From NCBI GenBank assembly GCA_022036555.1, contig CM039122.1:248001-312000 (forward strand): a DNA stretch of 64,000 bases, given 5' to 3'. This DNA is from Microstegium vimineum (lineage: Eukaryota; Streptophyta; Magnoliopsida; Poales; Poaceae). Below are positions 1-12,450 of the stretch, one piece after another; the first letter of the stretch is position 1, and the number at the start of each line of letters is the position of its first letter. The notes beneath the pieces were generated by a model. That model did not search any database, was not told where the DNA came from, and worked only from the letters and a program-made list of their open reading frames with translations. Position numbers and translations under genes: made by a program.

Positions 1-282
1 TCCATCGATCGCCAGACCAAGAGTCGCACTACTGCATATGCATGCCACAGTCCACAGCTGGTTGTGTGATCGAACACACACAAACTAAGACTACTCAGAT
101 GAGGGTGGCATATGTATATATATAGGTGGAAGAATCTCTAAGACAAAGCCCAATGGCGATGTCAGCAACGTGTGTCCAGCAAATCACCATAGCGAGACGA
201 ACTGTGACAGAGCCTCTGGTGCGGCTCAAGGGACTAGTTGAGTTAGTTCTAAGACGACACTTGTTTAGGGTGGATATATGCC

Positions 283-542
283 TACTCCCTCCGTCCTAAA
301 AAAAGAGTCGTTATGGGAATCGTGCGGGTCAAATTTTCTCAACTTTAACTAGATTTGTAGAAAATTTGTGCAACATTTATATCTCTAAATAAGTTTATTA
401 TTAAAGTATATTCAAAGATCTACTAATGATATTAATTATATGCTATAAATATTAATATTTTATTACATATAGTTGGTCAAAGTTAAAAACGGTTGACTTT
501 TTAAGAAGCGAGAACGACTCTTTTTTTTGGATGGAAGGAGTA
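283..542 (+). mobile_element. Stowaway-like MITE, copy 1
   Basis: A roughly 260-bp element has termini TACTCCCTCCGTCC at the left and GGATGGAAGGAGTA at the right. They are inverted, and a TA lies at each end. This is the signature of Stowaway (Tc1/mariner) MITEs in grasses. A homologous copy in the same orientation lies at 27807-28068. The interior shares long blocks with it, for example around CATTTATATCTCTAAATAAG. There is no coding capacity. Confidence 0.85.
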
Positions 543-894
543 GCTTACATTAAAAATAAAAATGGGTACCAAGTTGCTACAAATAGTCGCTGCTGCACGC
601 ATTGGCTTTTTTATTATTATTATAATAGCTGGTACGTGCTGTACATTTGCATGCATGTGAGTTGTGAGAGAGTATCCTCTAAGGAGTATGTACTATGTAG
701 TATACCAGCAAGTTTAGCAAATCCGTTGGATAAACTAATAACTAACCAACACGAATATATATTACACAGGACGATCAGCTCCATCACCGTTCCCTCGCTC
801 GCGTCTTTTTTTTCATAGAAAGAAAATCAAGCAACATTATTATTTTAATCTGACGCAACAATAATAATATAATTGAGACACACAAACGCACTTG

Positions 895-1330
895 CTTGGT
901 TAGAGCTTCGATAGTTTGCAAAACCCACTTGCTAACTTTTATTTTATTTTTTTAGCAAAATTAGAAAAATCACCCCTCCAACAGTTTGTCATTCAACTTA
1001 GTAAATTTTAGTAACTTAGAAAATTTCATCCCTCCACGCGCATATATGCGCACGCATCACCGACATACGTAGAGGTGGAAGGGCACAGATTAATTTTGTT
1101 TCACTCTTAGGATTTCTGATACAAATTTACCAGAGATAGAAGGGCATAAAACTATTTTTGTTTCACTTTTAGGGTTTCGGATGCAAGTTTGTCAAAGATT
1201 TGCCAAACAATTATGTCAAACTGTTGGAGAAATTCCATTTTTTTCATTTACCATATAATATTTTAGTAAGTTGTCAAATCACAATATTTATCAAGTGAAT
1301 TTTGACATACTGCTGGAGCTGCTCTTAATA
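895..1330. repeat. Dispersed MITE-like repeat with AGAGC/GCTCT ends, copy 1
   Basis: The left end (near GTTAGAGCTTCGATAGTTTG) and right end (near ACTGCTGGAGCTGCTCTTA) are imperfectly inverted. Interior blocks such as CAACTTAGTAAATTTTAG, the CGCGCATATATGCG area and ATTAATTTTGTTTCA recur at 51775-52045. It is non-coding and probably a non-autonomous DNA element; the superfamily cannot be assigned from these ends. Confidence 0.6.
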
Positions 1331-3330
1331 CAATTATTATATATTCTACTGCTGATAGTATTGATAGTAAATAGTACTAATATCTTCACTTTTATAGTCT
1401 TTACCACCCAAACTATAATAACTATTATCAAATCTATATATCTATATTGATCTACATTCATATGTATATCTATATCTCTGGAAATTTGATAGGATTACCA
1501 TTGCTGTTGTTTCTCCTAATTATTCTCAAGAGAATAAAAAAAACTTTCATGCTACCAAACGTCCCTTTAATATAATTAAGTTAGGCAAAGCTTTATGTTT
1601 AGCTTTTTCTACTATTAGAATCTATCTGTTTGAAAATCATGGACTCAATGCAACTTTACTCATAAATATCAAACAGATGGACTAAAAGTATATAGAACCC
1701 AGCGCTAGCAATTAGTTAGTTAGTGAGCAAAATCGAACTTATATGTACTAATAAAAGGTGCACATAAGTCTTTGTTAAAAAAAAACTACCTGCTTTTAGT
1801 CCATGGTATCGTAGTATTGGATTAAACTTTAGCCACCTACACACATTAGCCCAACTAAACTTTAGTCCACGATAAATTCTAGTTGTAGCCAGGTGAAGGT
1901 GATACAAACCGGCCAGCCAAGCACGATAAACTTTGTCTACTGTATATATAGTGTTTAGTAATGCTTGTGCACAGTACTACTACTGTTTTTTTGGGTGCGC
2001 TGCATCTACACCAATGCAAAGCACGGTTGTTACGCTGATAAAACAACAACAGTATAGTCATACGCATTCAGACAATTTTGAGGCCGGCTAATAACTCATC
2101 CTCATCTCCTGATTACTGTAGTTCTTTATTATGACTCGATCAGAACCTGTATTAGGCATCGGAACCACCGTTCATTCATTGCATTCACGTACAGGTGGTT
2201 ACTTGTGGTACCTCCACAGTAACTTTTTAATTACTCGGATCACTCCCATATAATTTTTTAAGGCTCGTTAACCGTGTACAAATGTACGTACTACTTACAT
2301 CTGTATGATATGCATGGGAGTTCACTACTTCATATACTTAGACTGTATATCGAAGTAATAAAGAGCGTGTATGTATAATATTCCGCCGTCCACGCTGAAC
2401 CATACGTGCTTCTCAAAATCTCGAGTAGTAACACTACTAGATGATGTTGTTATTATATATTTTTAGAAGAATTATTTTATAATATAATTTGGGATTATAT
2501 TTCTGCTCTAGCTAGCTAGCAGCTCTACTTCTGTTGCTGCTGAGATGACATCAATCTTTGCTTACAAGTCGTCATCACAAATTAAGCTTGTACTACCGCA
2601 CTATTCTAAAGAAAAAAAAAACTTGCACAGCACTGCATTTGAATTTTGCATTACTGCATTTCGTCTTTACTGGCCGGGAATCCAACTTCATGCAAAGCGT
2701 GTCAACGAGCTTTAATTCTGTCTGTCTCCAAACATCTATATATATTCCATACGCTTTTGTATAAATAAAATATTATTATATATTCTATTCTATGCACCGG
2801 CCACCTGTCTCAGAAAAACCGTCCCATTTGATCACGTACGTCTGATGGCTGATGGATGCTATGAAAAAAAATCAAATAATCTTTCATTTAAAAATCAAAT
2901 CCTTTTTTTTTTGGTATCTGCTCCACAATACAGATTATGTTTAATTTGTGAAGTGGCCCTCTTCAACTACCGAGCGAGAGAAGCAACAAGCTAGCCGGCC
3001 AAAAGCTAAGCTAAGCTAGCTATAATAAACACTACAAATGAATGAGGTTAGCTGATGCATATGTATCAAGCTCTCCCTTTTAACTTGCCACCACTTTTGC
3101 TTCCCACATTTTAATTCCCTTGCCATCAGCATATATCTTTATATTTATATTTATATATCTGATGAGATATATTTTATTTATTTATATATACAGCATGGGC
3201 TTCAATTCTTCATCTCTCCCCTTCCTTCCAGTGCCTTGCCTTGCCTTGCTTTCCCCCACACACTGACTTCTGAGTTCTGACAGCAGCTAGCAGCCTACCG
3301 TGAGAGAGGAGAGGGGGCGCCAACGCGGCC

Positions 3331-4225
3331 ATGGAGGTGGCCGTGGCGCTCACCTTGCTCTTCTTCTGCGTCCTCCTACTAGCCTCCATCGCCATCGCCT
3401 TCCTCCTCATCCACCACTGCCTGGCCGCCCTCCGCCGCCGTCGTCGGTCCGACGCCGCCGCCGACCCGGAGTCGGCGCGAACACCAGCACCACCAGCAGC
3501 GCCACGCCATCGTCAGGCGCCACAGCTACCATCACCAGCAGCGGCGGCAGCCAAGCAGCAGCAGCAGAAGGCGTTACTGATAGCCGTCAAGACGAAGAAG
3601 GAGGCGCAGCAGCAGGCGCCGCGGCGGCTGGCGTGGCGGGAGGTGGAGGCGCTGACGGGCGGGTTCGAGGAGGCGGCCGTGGTGGGCCGCGGCGGCTCCA
3701 GCGCCGTGTACCTCGCCAGACTCCTGGACGGCTCGCCCGTCGCCGTCAAGGTGCACCGCTGGTGCGGCGGTGAGCGCCGGCTCCGCGCGTTCCGGCAGGA
3801 GCTCGACTTGCTCCGTCGCCTCCGCCACCCCAACATCGTCGCGCTCCTCGCCTACTCCGACGACCACGGTGCGCCTTCGTCCTATTCATCAATCAGTATC
3901 CAATCAGTCTCACTTCTTCCTTTTTTTTCTTTTTTTTGTCCGGCTCGCCGACGACACAGAAATCATGTATTCAGGCTTTCCTTCTACGCTTACGCTACTT
4001 ACTTTGTTAAGCTCCAAATAAACCAACTGTCACTGTTGCTTGTTTTAACTCTTTCTTTCTTTCTTTCTTGCTTGCTTGCTTCCTTTATATAGTTCAAATC
4101 AATGCGTTAATAAGGAAGTGTATACGTACTGATTGTTTTTTAGGAACGAAATTATACTGATTATTTTGGCAAGAAATTAAACTTGCTTTATTTGCTTACA
4201 TGTTGGCAAATTATATATTAATAAG

Positions 4226-4267
<42 letters not shown>

Positions 4268-5609
4268 TAGCTGCTGTTACTAGTAATTTGGATTTGATAT
4301 GGCATGCATTGACTTTTGTTTACACTTTACTTTGTACAAGTCAAAAGTCAGTAGCGACCAAGAAATGAAGGAGCTTTTTTTAATAAGGGAAATCGATAGG
4401 AGCTTTATTATACTTTTCCTTATAAAATGAAGGGCCTTTAATTAGTTTACACTTTAGCAGCCTTTTATATAGTCTTTAAACTTGCAGATAAATTATTACA
4501 AATTTCAAATATATTCTTTTCTTAAAAAAAACAGTGGCTGAATTATGCAGCGCGCGCGTGACATCACTTTACTCCCTACCTACCTAACGAGAGAGAGACA
4601 GAGAGCACAACGGCTACACCGCCATGGCCCATATTGGCCCATGGCCCATGGCGCCTACTCCTCCTAGTATATTTATTCATTTTTGTACGGCGACACCCCA
4701 CCTCCTCTCGCTCTCGTCAAACCTGCACTGCACTCTGCACTTGTTCAGCTTGGTCGTCGCTGTCGCCTGTTTTTTTTCTTTTTCTTTTTCAATTCAATTC
4801 ACTTTCACTACGTGGTGAAAACATGTACTGTGCAGAGATGAAACATGGATGGGGTGGTAAACTCGTGTGTGTACTGTGCAGAGGAAGAGGGCGCACTGGT
4901 GCTGGAGTACCTCGCCGGCGGCACGCTAGCGGACGCGCTCCACGGCGCGTCAACGGCCACGCTACTGTCGTGGCCGCAGCGCATGCGCATCCTCCACGAC
5001 GTGGCGTGCGCGCTGGAGCACCTGCACGACGGCGGCGGCGGCACCGCGGTGGTGCACGGCGACGTGTCGGCGTCCAACGTGCTGCTGGACAGCGACGGTG
5101 GCGGCGCGCGGCTCTGTGACCTGGGCTCCGCCTGCGAGGGGGGATTCTCGGCGGCCGTGGCTCCGGCGCGCGCCGCCGTGGCCGTGGGGTCGCCGGGATA
5201 CGTCGACCCTTTCTTCCTCCGCACGGGCATCGTGTCCAGCAAGTCCGACGTGTACGGCTTCGGCGTGCTCCTGCTCGAGGCCGTCACGGGGATGCCAGCG
5301 GTCTGCGGCGGCGACGGCGAAGCGTCCGGTGAGAACCTGACGGCGCGCATCCTGCCGCGCGTCAGGGCGCGCGGGGTGGCTGGGGGGCTCGTCGACGGCA
5401 GGCTCGTCGTCGGGGACGATGGGGGGTACGACGAGGAGGAGGCGGGCGACGTGGCCAGGCTCGCCGTGGAGTGCGTGGCGGCGCAGCCTGGGCTTCGGCC
5501 GTCCATGGCGCAGGTGCGCGCTGCCATCGCGGAAAAGGCGGCCAGGTCCATCGCCAAGGCGGGCTATGGCCACCATATCCAGCTCAGCAAGCTGCTGGAG
5601 CTCACATGA
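3331..5609 (+). CDS. Membrane-anchored receptor-like cytoplasmic kinase, non-RD
   Basis: Two exons, 3331-3868 and 4882-5609, encode 421 residues. The intron is GT-AG and interrupts a Glu codon in phase 1. Residues about 4-28 form one hydrophobic helix followed by an Arg cluster, which suggests a signal anchor with a cytoplasmic kinase and no real ectodomain. Kinase landmarks are a Gly-rich loop VGRGGSSAVY (118-127), VAVK with Lys140, alpha-C Glu157, catalytic loop HGDVSASN (238-245), DLG (259-261, replacing DFG) and a GSPGYVDP activation segment. The HGD makes it a non-RD kinase. The architecture resembles plant probable receptor-like kinases of the At1g33260 type. The Asp, Asn and Lys needed for catalysis are present, so activity is plausible. 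The first ATG (3331) is chosen because it begins the membrane segment. Ligand and pathway are unknown. Confidence 0.88.
4224..4265. repeat. (GA)n microsatellite in the kinase intron
   Basis: A nearly uninterrupted run of GA dinucleotides lies inside the single kinase intron. It is a likely length-polymorphic marker. Confidence 0.95.
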
Positions 5610-6688
5610 TTTTTTTTTTTTTGAATTTTATTTCTTCGATTCGATGGATCCTTCCATTGTGTTTATTAGAGAGTACTAGTTAAGACGTCTTAGCGTGGAT
5701 GTGTTTTGTGTTCTTGTAGCAAAAAGTAAAAGTCAAATTCTTCCTTTTCGTTGTCCTTGATGTTTATTAGGGTAGGATCGTAAGGGATTGTGCATTGGAG
5801 GGAGGGGAAGAGGACTTGAGATTCATCCGATCCGAGTGAAATGTAAATATGGAATGGATTTACCGTGCATTTCCTTTCCTCCATGATTGAGTGATGATTG
5901 TGCAGGCAGATGCAGAGAGGCAAGGGAGCAAGTGAAGTGAAGCATGCTTATCATTCAGGTTGTGGTGTGGTGGAGTCGAAAGCAGCGGCAGTTTTTGGAG
6001 GACCAGACCACAACAGCCCGGCTCCACACCACCAAGCTTGCAATATTATATTTGTTCAAGATTTGGACCCGCAAGATGCAACTGAGAACAAGGATTGATC
6101 GTTAGCACTGGGTACATGCTCATGGGATACTGTTGTTAATGTCTTGAGACCAGTCATAGTAGGCACTTTTTTTTATTTTAAACAAATCTAAATGTTCAAC
6201 TAGTTCATGCACCACAAATTTCATGCCACCACCTGATGCGACTGCCAGCACTACTCTGTAGTAGTCTGCACCACAACACTGCTAATCATTCACACCAATC
6301 TCTGTATCACAAGTACATTACAACATCAAACCTTACATGGAGCAGGACTGCTCCATTTATTACATGGAGTCCCCCCTGTCTATTCACAACTCTAGATACG
6401 GAGTACATACATTATCCTATTTCAGGACCCCAAATATTTTTAAACAGAGGAAGCATAATAATAATAGTACTACATCGCAAACTGAAGAGTTTTCATCCGC
6501 CCCGTCATGCTGTGTTTTTTTGAACGTAATCAATCAATCGTATTGTGTGGAATATCAAATTCAGTGTTACAGGGCCAATTACCAAAACAGAGAATTACAA
6601 GCAGGCAAAAATGTTAGATACAGGTCAACGGGATTTACAAAAGAGATGGTGTCAGCATCCTTGTATGTTTCCAAGAACACAATGCTTG
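5610..6688. other. Convergent intergenic region between kinase and TMEM120 genes
   Basis: This holds the 3' untranslated sequence of the kinase and, at its right end, that of the TMEM120 gene on the other strand. The small frame at 5898-6098 shows no family resemblance, so I do not call a gene. Confidence 0.5.
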
Positions 6689-9600
6689 TCAATTTTGATG
6701 TGGGCGATCCTGTTTGCTCTTTGCTCTCTTCATCTTTGCTTTAAACCTCAGTTTCAGTACCAGTGTCTCCATAGTGTTCACGAAGTTGCCGACTGCCATA
6801 ACCACCAGCAAGATCCCACAAACTACAACCTGGTAAAAGAATGAAAATGTGGTGTAAATTTCAGTTTCAGGACAAGTGCCAAGTGGCATGTCAAGATCTA
6901 CTCAAGACAGTTTGACCTATCCCCCACCACCACCCGGATTTTCAAATATTGGGAAAAGCAATAAATTGTAGACAGCAATAAATTCAATCAAGGGCCTAGA
7001 CTATTTAATCCTATCTGACATTCAACTGTTAAATACTGAAACTGTTAAAAATCATTCTTGCCTGCCATTCGGAGGCAAGCCCATTCAAAGCTGTCTGAAG
7101 AAGCAAAACTCCAACGTATGCTTCAAAACCCTGAAAACATGGACCATCCGGAACAGGTGCATCAGTGTAACAAACAAATGATATTTGTCCAATTATTAGA
7201 CATATTTAAGCATGAAGGACCAACAACTTATTCTGAAGGGTTCAAGATGAGTGGCAACTCAGTTCAAGAAAAAACCAGGGTCTGCCATGATTCGAATTGC
7301 ACACACCACATACCTGCAATATGAAAAGGACAGGATATAGCAGCAAGAGCTGCCCCTCCACACCAGCTGTTTCCCCAGCGACGACATCCATTCTTTTAGC
7401 CTGCAAGGGATTATTAATTGGGAGAGAAGTTAGGTTAACCTCCCTCCATTCCAAATTATAAAACATTTTATCTTTGTTAGATACACTATTTTTACTATGC
7501 ATCTAGACACAGTGTATATCTATGCACAGAGCAAAATCTATGTAATTATAAAAGCCAAAACATCTTATAATTTGGAATGGAGAGAGTATTAGATAATGAT
7601 GTGACACAATACTGATTCACAGGTTCACATTCTACCAATAAGCTCTGCCCACAAGATTTCCTTTAAGATAATTCACTGCCTGTTTCTTTTTGAGAGTACT
7701 AAATCAGAGAAACATAGGTTAACTTGAGTTGTTCTTTGTAAGCACCTAGTGAAGATATCCATGCATCTAGTTTCATCAAATACAAATTTCTGATATGACG
7801 CTAATGGAAATGGAGAATGTTCCTTGGTTTGAAAAAGGTTTCATCATATACAAGGACCTTTTGTAATACTAGTTGGATAATGTTTGGAATACTTATGTGA
7901 GATATGTTATTCTATGCATTGAACTTATAAGTTTCCAACGCCACAGAGGTTAGTTAGTTTCTTAAATTCAAACAAGACCTTACCTTTCCTAGAGCTATTC
8001 GAGTACGCAATCTTTGACGCTGGTATCTATTTTGTAGATGCATTGCAATACCTTGCATGATTGCCCAACGCAAGAAAAGTTGCACCCCCCTCTGCAAAAG
8101 ATTATTGTTTGAGTGCAGCATTAGGAGATTTACCAAGCGATGCCCCTGCATCAGTGCTTCTTCCCAGAGAAAAGAGCATATACCTGCTTGCTAGAACAAT
8201 CAGGCTGTCCCTTTATCTCCCATGTAAGGCTAATAAGAGCCATAAGCATTGCTAGATAGTGGTGATATATCCACCTGAAATTGTAGCAGTGAATCATGAT
8301 AGAAAAAGCATGCATTGGAAAATAAATTTAACCAGACATACTAAACAAGGTCAACAAATTATTTTGACTTGAGAAACATTTAGACAGCTATGTTTTATAA
8401 ATGGACATTTGCATCTAACCTTAAATGCTGCAGTTAAAAATCTAAATGTCTTAAGCAGTCAAACTTTAGGAGTGATGATCCCTTACCATGGACGAATGTC
8501 ACTTCCATTCGCAATCAATACATTCTCACGCAAAGCAAAACTTGTGTACAGGTATAGTAACCAAGCCTGAGAAGCAGCAAGACATTATTTAGATAGGTCT
8601 TGTTGGACAATGTAGTGATCAGCACAGCAAAAATATTCTAAGGAGTATCACAGTATCAACAAAAAACCTGGTAAATTTGAACAGCCAATGCTGGAAGGCA
8701 TCCATCCCATATCCACCATCTCAGTAGGAGGAGGATAGATGGAAACAACAGAAACTTATAGGCAGTCCTATCCTGCCAATAGAAACGGTTAAAACATCAA
8801 CATCATTGGTGGGAGGCATCATTATAGTTTACAAGATGAAATATCAGTTCAGCGCGAAGATCTAAGGATTACTTGGATTCAAAACCCCCAAAGTATATTT
8901 TTTTATACAACATTACAAATTTACAATGCATTTACCAGCATGCAGCCAAGTATTATGTGTTTCTGTACTAGCTAGAGGTTTATAAAATATAACTGCATCA
9001 CACAAAACAGGCCAGATGTTTCATTAGAAGAACTTACTGAATTAGTCATGTTTTACCCTGATGACTTCAGTTTCTCCTAAAATTTTGTGGAGTGGCAGAT
9101 TAAAGGTGACATATTATACAAGTTTCATCATAATGATTACAGAAATCAAAATTTATGCCAATTGAAGCAATCATTAGAACCAATAAGTTACCACTATAAA
9201 AGGTGAAAAGTTTAAGCCGGCAATACTGCTATTTCAGTTTTTGATATCATATCTGATTTGAAGCCTTTCCGAACGACATTTGAAGAAGTATCTTAAGCAT
9301 ACCCTATAGTTGTTATACTCATCCTTGATTTTGAGCTTATCTTCCTTCCTCGCCACCCGCACATTCACAGGGCCTAGAAACTTCCTAAGAAACTTCCCTG
9401 CATGTTCAGAGGATAGTACATGAAAATTAACAAATCATTATCCATCAATAGCAATTAAACTTGAACCCAGAGAAAAATGGGGGTAGGGTATATATATATA
9501 TATATATGAAAGAAAACATATCTAACCATTTCTCTTGCTAGGAAGAAATGAAGCCACGTCACTATCTGTGATTGTCACCCTGGCACGCTCCAATTCCTCC

Positions 9601-10581
9601 TCGACCTGCATCAAGTACAAATCTGAATTGTCAGATTTAAAACAAGAGGAGAGGGCAGGCCCCTATTAGGTCATTTTAAACCTAGTGAGCTTGCAAGGAT
9701 CTGTAGGGTGCTAATCCATAAGAAGATGCTTTGAGTATTACAAGAGGTGTCGTTTCAGTAGCACGCATTAATGTCCTTAGGCCAATGTGTTCATGTAATC
9801 TAACTGTCCCTACCAGGCTACCAACACACAACAACTTGCATGATCCAAAGCCATGCAAATTTCCAAACCAGAACGAAGGAAGAACCGAAGGCAGCACGTG
9901 CACAACCATTTGATTAATTAGGTTGAATTCGGATTTCAGGCTGTCATCTATAGAAGTAGTGTATCGTGAGCTTGCAGACAGATGTAACACATTTTCCCAT
10001 AGCTTGTGAGATAACAGACAGACGACAAGCTACCAAAATTGGATGGAATCTAATCCTGAAACATCCGAAACAGTAGTGGGGCGTCACCATTCCAGAGCGA
10101 GCATCATATAAAAATGTGAACGAAAAGGCAACCTAATAATTACTAATCCTTCAGGCACAGGACATGCATGAGAAGGGAGCAAAGGATGGGATCACGGCGC
10201 AAGTTTGGATGAAATCCCCGCCGCGCCGCAGGGGCATCCTTATCAATCCACGTCGGCAAGCTAATCGCGATCTGAGATACGGGAGGAGCAACCGCGCTCT
10301 CATGAGCCAGAGTCTGGCTCTGGCAGGAGGAGAAGTGGAGGAAGCCAGGAAGGGAAGGGGAGGAGGACCTTGTCGAGCGTGGAGGGGTCGAGGGCGTGGA
10401 GCGAGCCCTGAAGGCGGCGGACGTCGGCGTCAAGAGCCACGGCGCGGCTGCGCAGCGCGTCCTCCTCGGCGGCGCGGGTGGCGACGAGGGCCGCGGCCGC
10501 CTCCCGCAGCTCCCGCGCTGCCTCGGCCGCGGCGGCCGCCGCCGCCTCGAGGCCGCGCGCGTCGCCGTCGCCTGACGACAT
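6689..10581 (-). CDS. TMEM120/TMPIT family membrane protein
   Basis: Ten exons on the minus strand: 10369-10581, 9527-9605, 9303-9397, 8668-8772, 8487-8566, 8184-8274, 7984-8091, 7314-7400, 7062-7130 and 6689-6829. All phases join and give 355 residues, near the family's usual length. The N-terminus (about 8-70) is Ala/Glu/Arg-rich and probably coiled coil. It is followed by several hydrophobic helices. Family landmarks are a KFLRKFLGPVNV segment, KIKDEYNNYR, and WWIYHHYLAMLMALISLTW across the exon 5/6 junction. The C-terminus is basic (FKAKMKRAK). Animal TMEM120A/B (TACAN, NET29) are nuclear-envelope/ER membrane proteins with a coenzyme-A-binding fold; the plant role is not established. Nine introns are handled as GT-AG except the last (6830-7061), which appears to be GC-AG. 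Start: first ATG of a GC-rich exon (MSSGDGD). Confidence 0.9.
7438..7586. mobile_element. Stowaway-like MITE in a TMEM120 intron
   Basis: Inverted termini CTCCCTCCATTCCAAATTAT and ATAATTTGGAATGGAGAGAG enclose about 150 bp, with TA at each boundary. The TIRs and size fit Stowaway. It lies in the intron between exons 7 and 8, well away from the splice sites. Confidence 0.85.
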
Positions 10582-10892
10582 TGGCTGGCGCTGGCGGTGA
10601 AGCGGTGGGGATGATTCAGACGAGCGACCGAGGAAGAGCAGAGAGAGGTTGGATTGGGAAGGAATTTGGATTTGGATTTCGGTTTTGGATCCCTTCCTCT
10701 CTGCTGCTTTTGTGCGTGTTCGTGCGGCTGCCTGTGCCTTACACGTCACCCTCACTGGTCTAGAAAGCCGTGCTACAAAATCAATTCGCCTCCGCTGCCG
10801 TGCTTTACCAAAAAATATTGACAACCCTTTTCAAAGCATAATGACAAATTAGTTGACAAATGATAACCATTATTAATAATACTTGTCTCGCT
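10582..10892. other. 5' flank of the TMEM120 gene
   Basis: This is presumed 5' untranslated and promoter sequence for the minus-strand TMEM120 gene. It is GC-rich next to the ATG and turns AT-rich about 170 bp out. I see no clear TATA box. Confidence 0.4.
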
Positions 10893-11380
10893 TGTGGCTT
10901 CAATAGATGAGAACTAAGCATCTGAATATTTCTCTTTCCACATCCCCACCCCTTATCTTCTGATGAAAACTCAGATGATGGTCAATATATAGCATGTTAT
11001 CATACTTGTCGAGGAACATCTTCTGACTCTAAGCGGCTACAACAAGCTCATAGTACCGCCTTTGACTTGTTGAACTTTGCTTTGAATTTGTGCTCCAACC
11101 AAGCAAGAGATTTGTTCATCGATCCAATAGCTCACTGTAATGGTGCGAGTATCCACTATGACTCGATGAGGCCCTAGAGTATTGGACTCACTCGTGAATG
11201 ATCCACTATAACATTTTGGGTCATTCTGTAAAAAAAAGATCAGCTGAAGTATAACCCTACCAAAATAAAGAAAGCAAAACATCAAGTACCAAGGCGTTTC
11301 TAGACTAGTGGATCACAAACCAGGACAATTAGAACAGTATTTCACTTTCTGCTATATACTATCCCTGATGAAGGTTCTAA
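10893..11380 (-). pseudogene. Duplicated fragment of the C78 peptidase gene
   Basis: This stretch closely matches 20068-20560 of the complete peptidase gene, in the same orientation and about 9.2 kb away. The match covers the 5' half of the large third exon and continues through the acceptor into about 150 bp of upstream intron (shared blocks such as CTAGTGGATCACAAACCAGG). It lacks the catalytic-Cys end and the rest of the gene. It has small indels, for example in the segment equivalent to GHYN/KLLDDQ, so no functional protein is expected. Because intron sequence is included it arose by DNA duplication or capture, not retroposition. Confidence 0.88.
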
Positions 11381-11384
11381 GAGC

Positions 11385-11620
11385 ATCTCCAAGAGACTCT
11401 CTATATTGTTTCTAAATGTTAGGAATGGAGATTTTATTGAAAAAAACATACTCCAACAACTTTTGTAAATGGTTATGCAAATATAGCTATCTTCTATTCT
11501 GGGTTTTTCGCTAGCCAAATATAGAAGACGAGAATGACTCTCTAGACTGCGCATGAGATATAGAAAAACTGTTGGAGAGTATAAACAATATAAAAAACAT
11601 TTTTTACAATTTCGTATAGC
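11385..11620. repeat. MITE-like repeat, GAGCATCTCCAA type
   Basis: It begins with GAGCATCTCCAAGAGACTCT and contains CTGTTGGAGAGT near its right end. This is the style of abundant short grass elements ending in GAGCATCTCCAACAG. The right end is degraded and no target duplication was found. Confidence 0.45.
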
Positions 11621-11779
11621 AGTACCCAAATCTTCGGTTCCCAGGTCTCCATCGATCCAATTAAACCATCACGGCTGACACTAAGCATAACTTGTAAAAA
11701 GGATTTACAATTTTAGGCAAAATTGTTCTATAGCACGAACACAGAACTTGTGATGTACAAGGATTAGAACAATACCTTT

Positions 11780-12450
11780 ATGTAATTTGGGAGGTCATCA
11801 AAATGCTTATGACTATTTCTGAAGAGCTGAATATAGTCATATGTCTTTGTAGTGTCGCATTTGCTGTTATTGCACTTAAGGCCAAACATTTCTTGAATGA
11901 CAGGAAGAAGACACCCATTAGTACCTTTTGACCCCCATTAGTACCTTTTGACCATTCAAGTCTCGAGTCTTGATTAACCTTCGACCACATCTTATGTTTA
12001 GCAAAGGGGCTGCCAGAAATGAGATGGTAGATGTAACATGTCTTTTCAGCAATAATCCAATTGACTGGATAATTCTTGACGATCTTAATTTTTATGCCTT
12101 CACGGATATACTTGCAAAACCTTTGTGAAGATTCTGTGAGTTAGATATTGCAAAGTTGGCAACACTGTTGTATCATCAAATCAATATTGTCCCAAGTTCT
12201 GTCTCACTCTTGTGTTGCAACAAAAACTTCTTTTTAGAGCTCCCTAACTGAAGTAATTCAATTGTTAGCTGGGGTTGTTGTTACGCTAAATAAAAAATAA
12301 AAAACATACATGTAAGCACATACATTGGTGTGATAAGAATCATAATCCTAGGGACACTCCCATGCAGGATCTTCACATAGAAGTCTTCAAGTTTAATTTT
12401 CTCAGCATAAAGCCACTTCCAGGACATATATTGAACAAAGCTCCAAATAT
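11780..12450 (-). pseudogene. Unrecognised exon-like gene fragment (minus)
   Basis: On the minus strand an acceptor-like TTTTTACAG precedes an open segment reading DIWSFVQYMSWKWLYAEKI... (about 12450-12310). A second open block (about 12130-11800) contains CKYIREGIKIKIVKNYP and HKMWSKVNQDSRLEW. The Trp-rich and charged composition looks like real protein sequence. Stops separate the blocks, no start is visible, and I do not recognise the family. A 22-bp tandem duplication (11909-11953) lies within the second block. It is most likely a captured or decayed gene fragment. Confidence 0.4.

Larger units (their letters stand above)
1..3330. other. Intergenic region upstream of the kinase gene
   Basis: No credible gene is seen. 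Short open frames here lack splice context and family resemblance. The stretch is AT-rich and holds two recognisable repeats (283-542 and 895-1330), described separately. The last 200 bases before the kinase ATG are very AT-rich (3131-3192, repeated TATATTTATA), so a TATA box may lie there, but no single site stands out. Confidence 0.6.

Noticed and set aside
3300..3773. 157-codon plus-strand frame overlapping kinase exon 1
   Set aside because: It is Arg/Gly/Ala-rich out-of-frame reading of a GC-rich exon; the kinase frame carries the conserved motifs.
5898..6098. Small 66-codon frame downstream of the kinase
   Set aside because: No family resemblance, probably 3' untranslated sequence.
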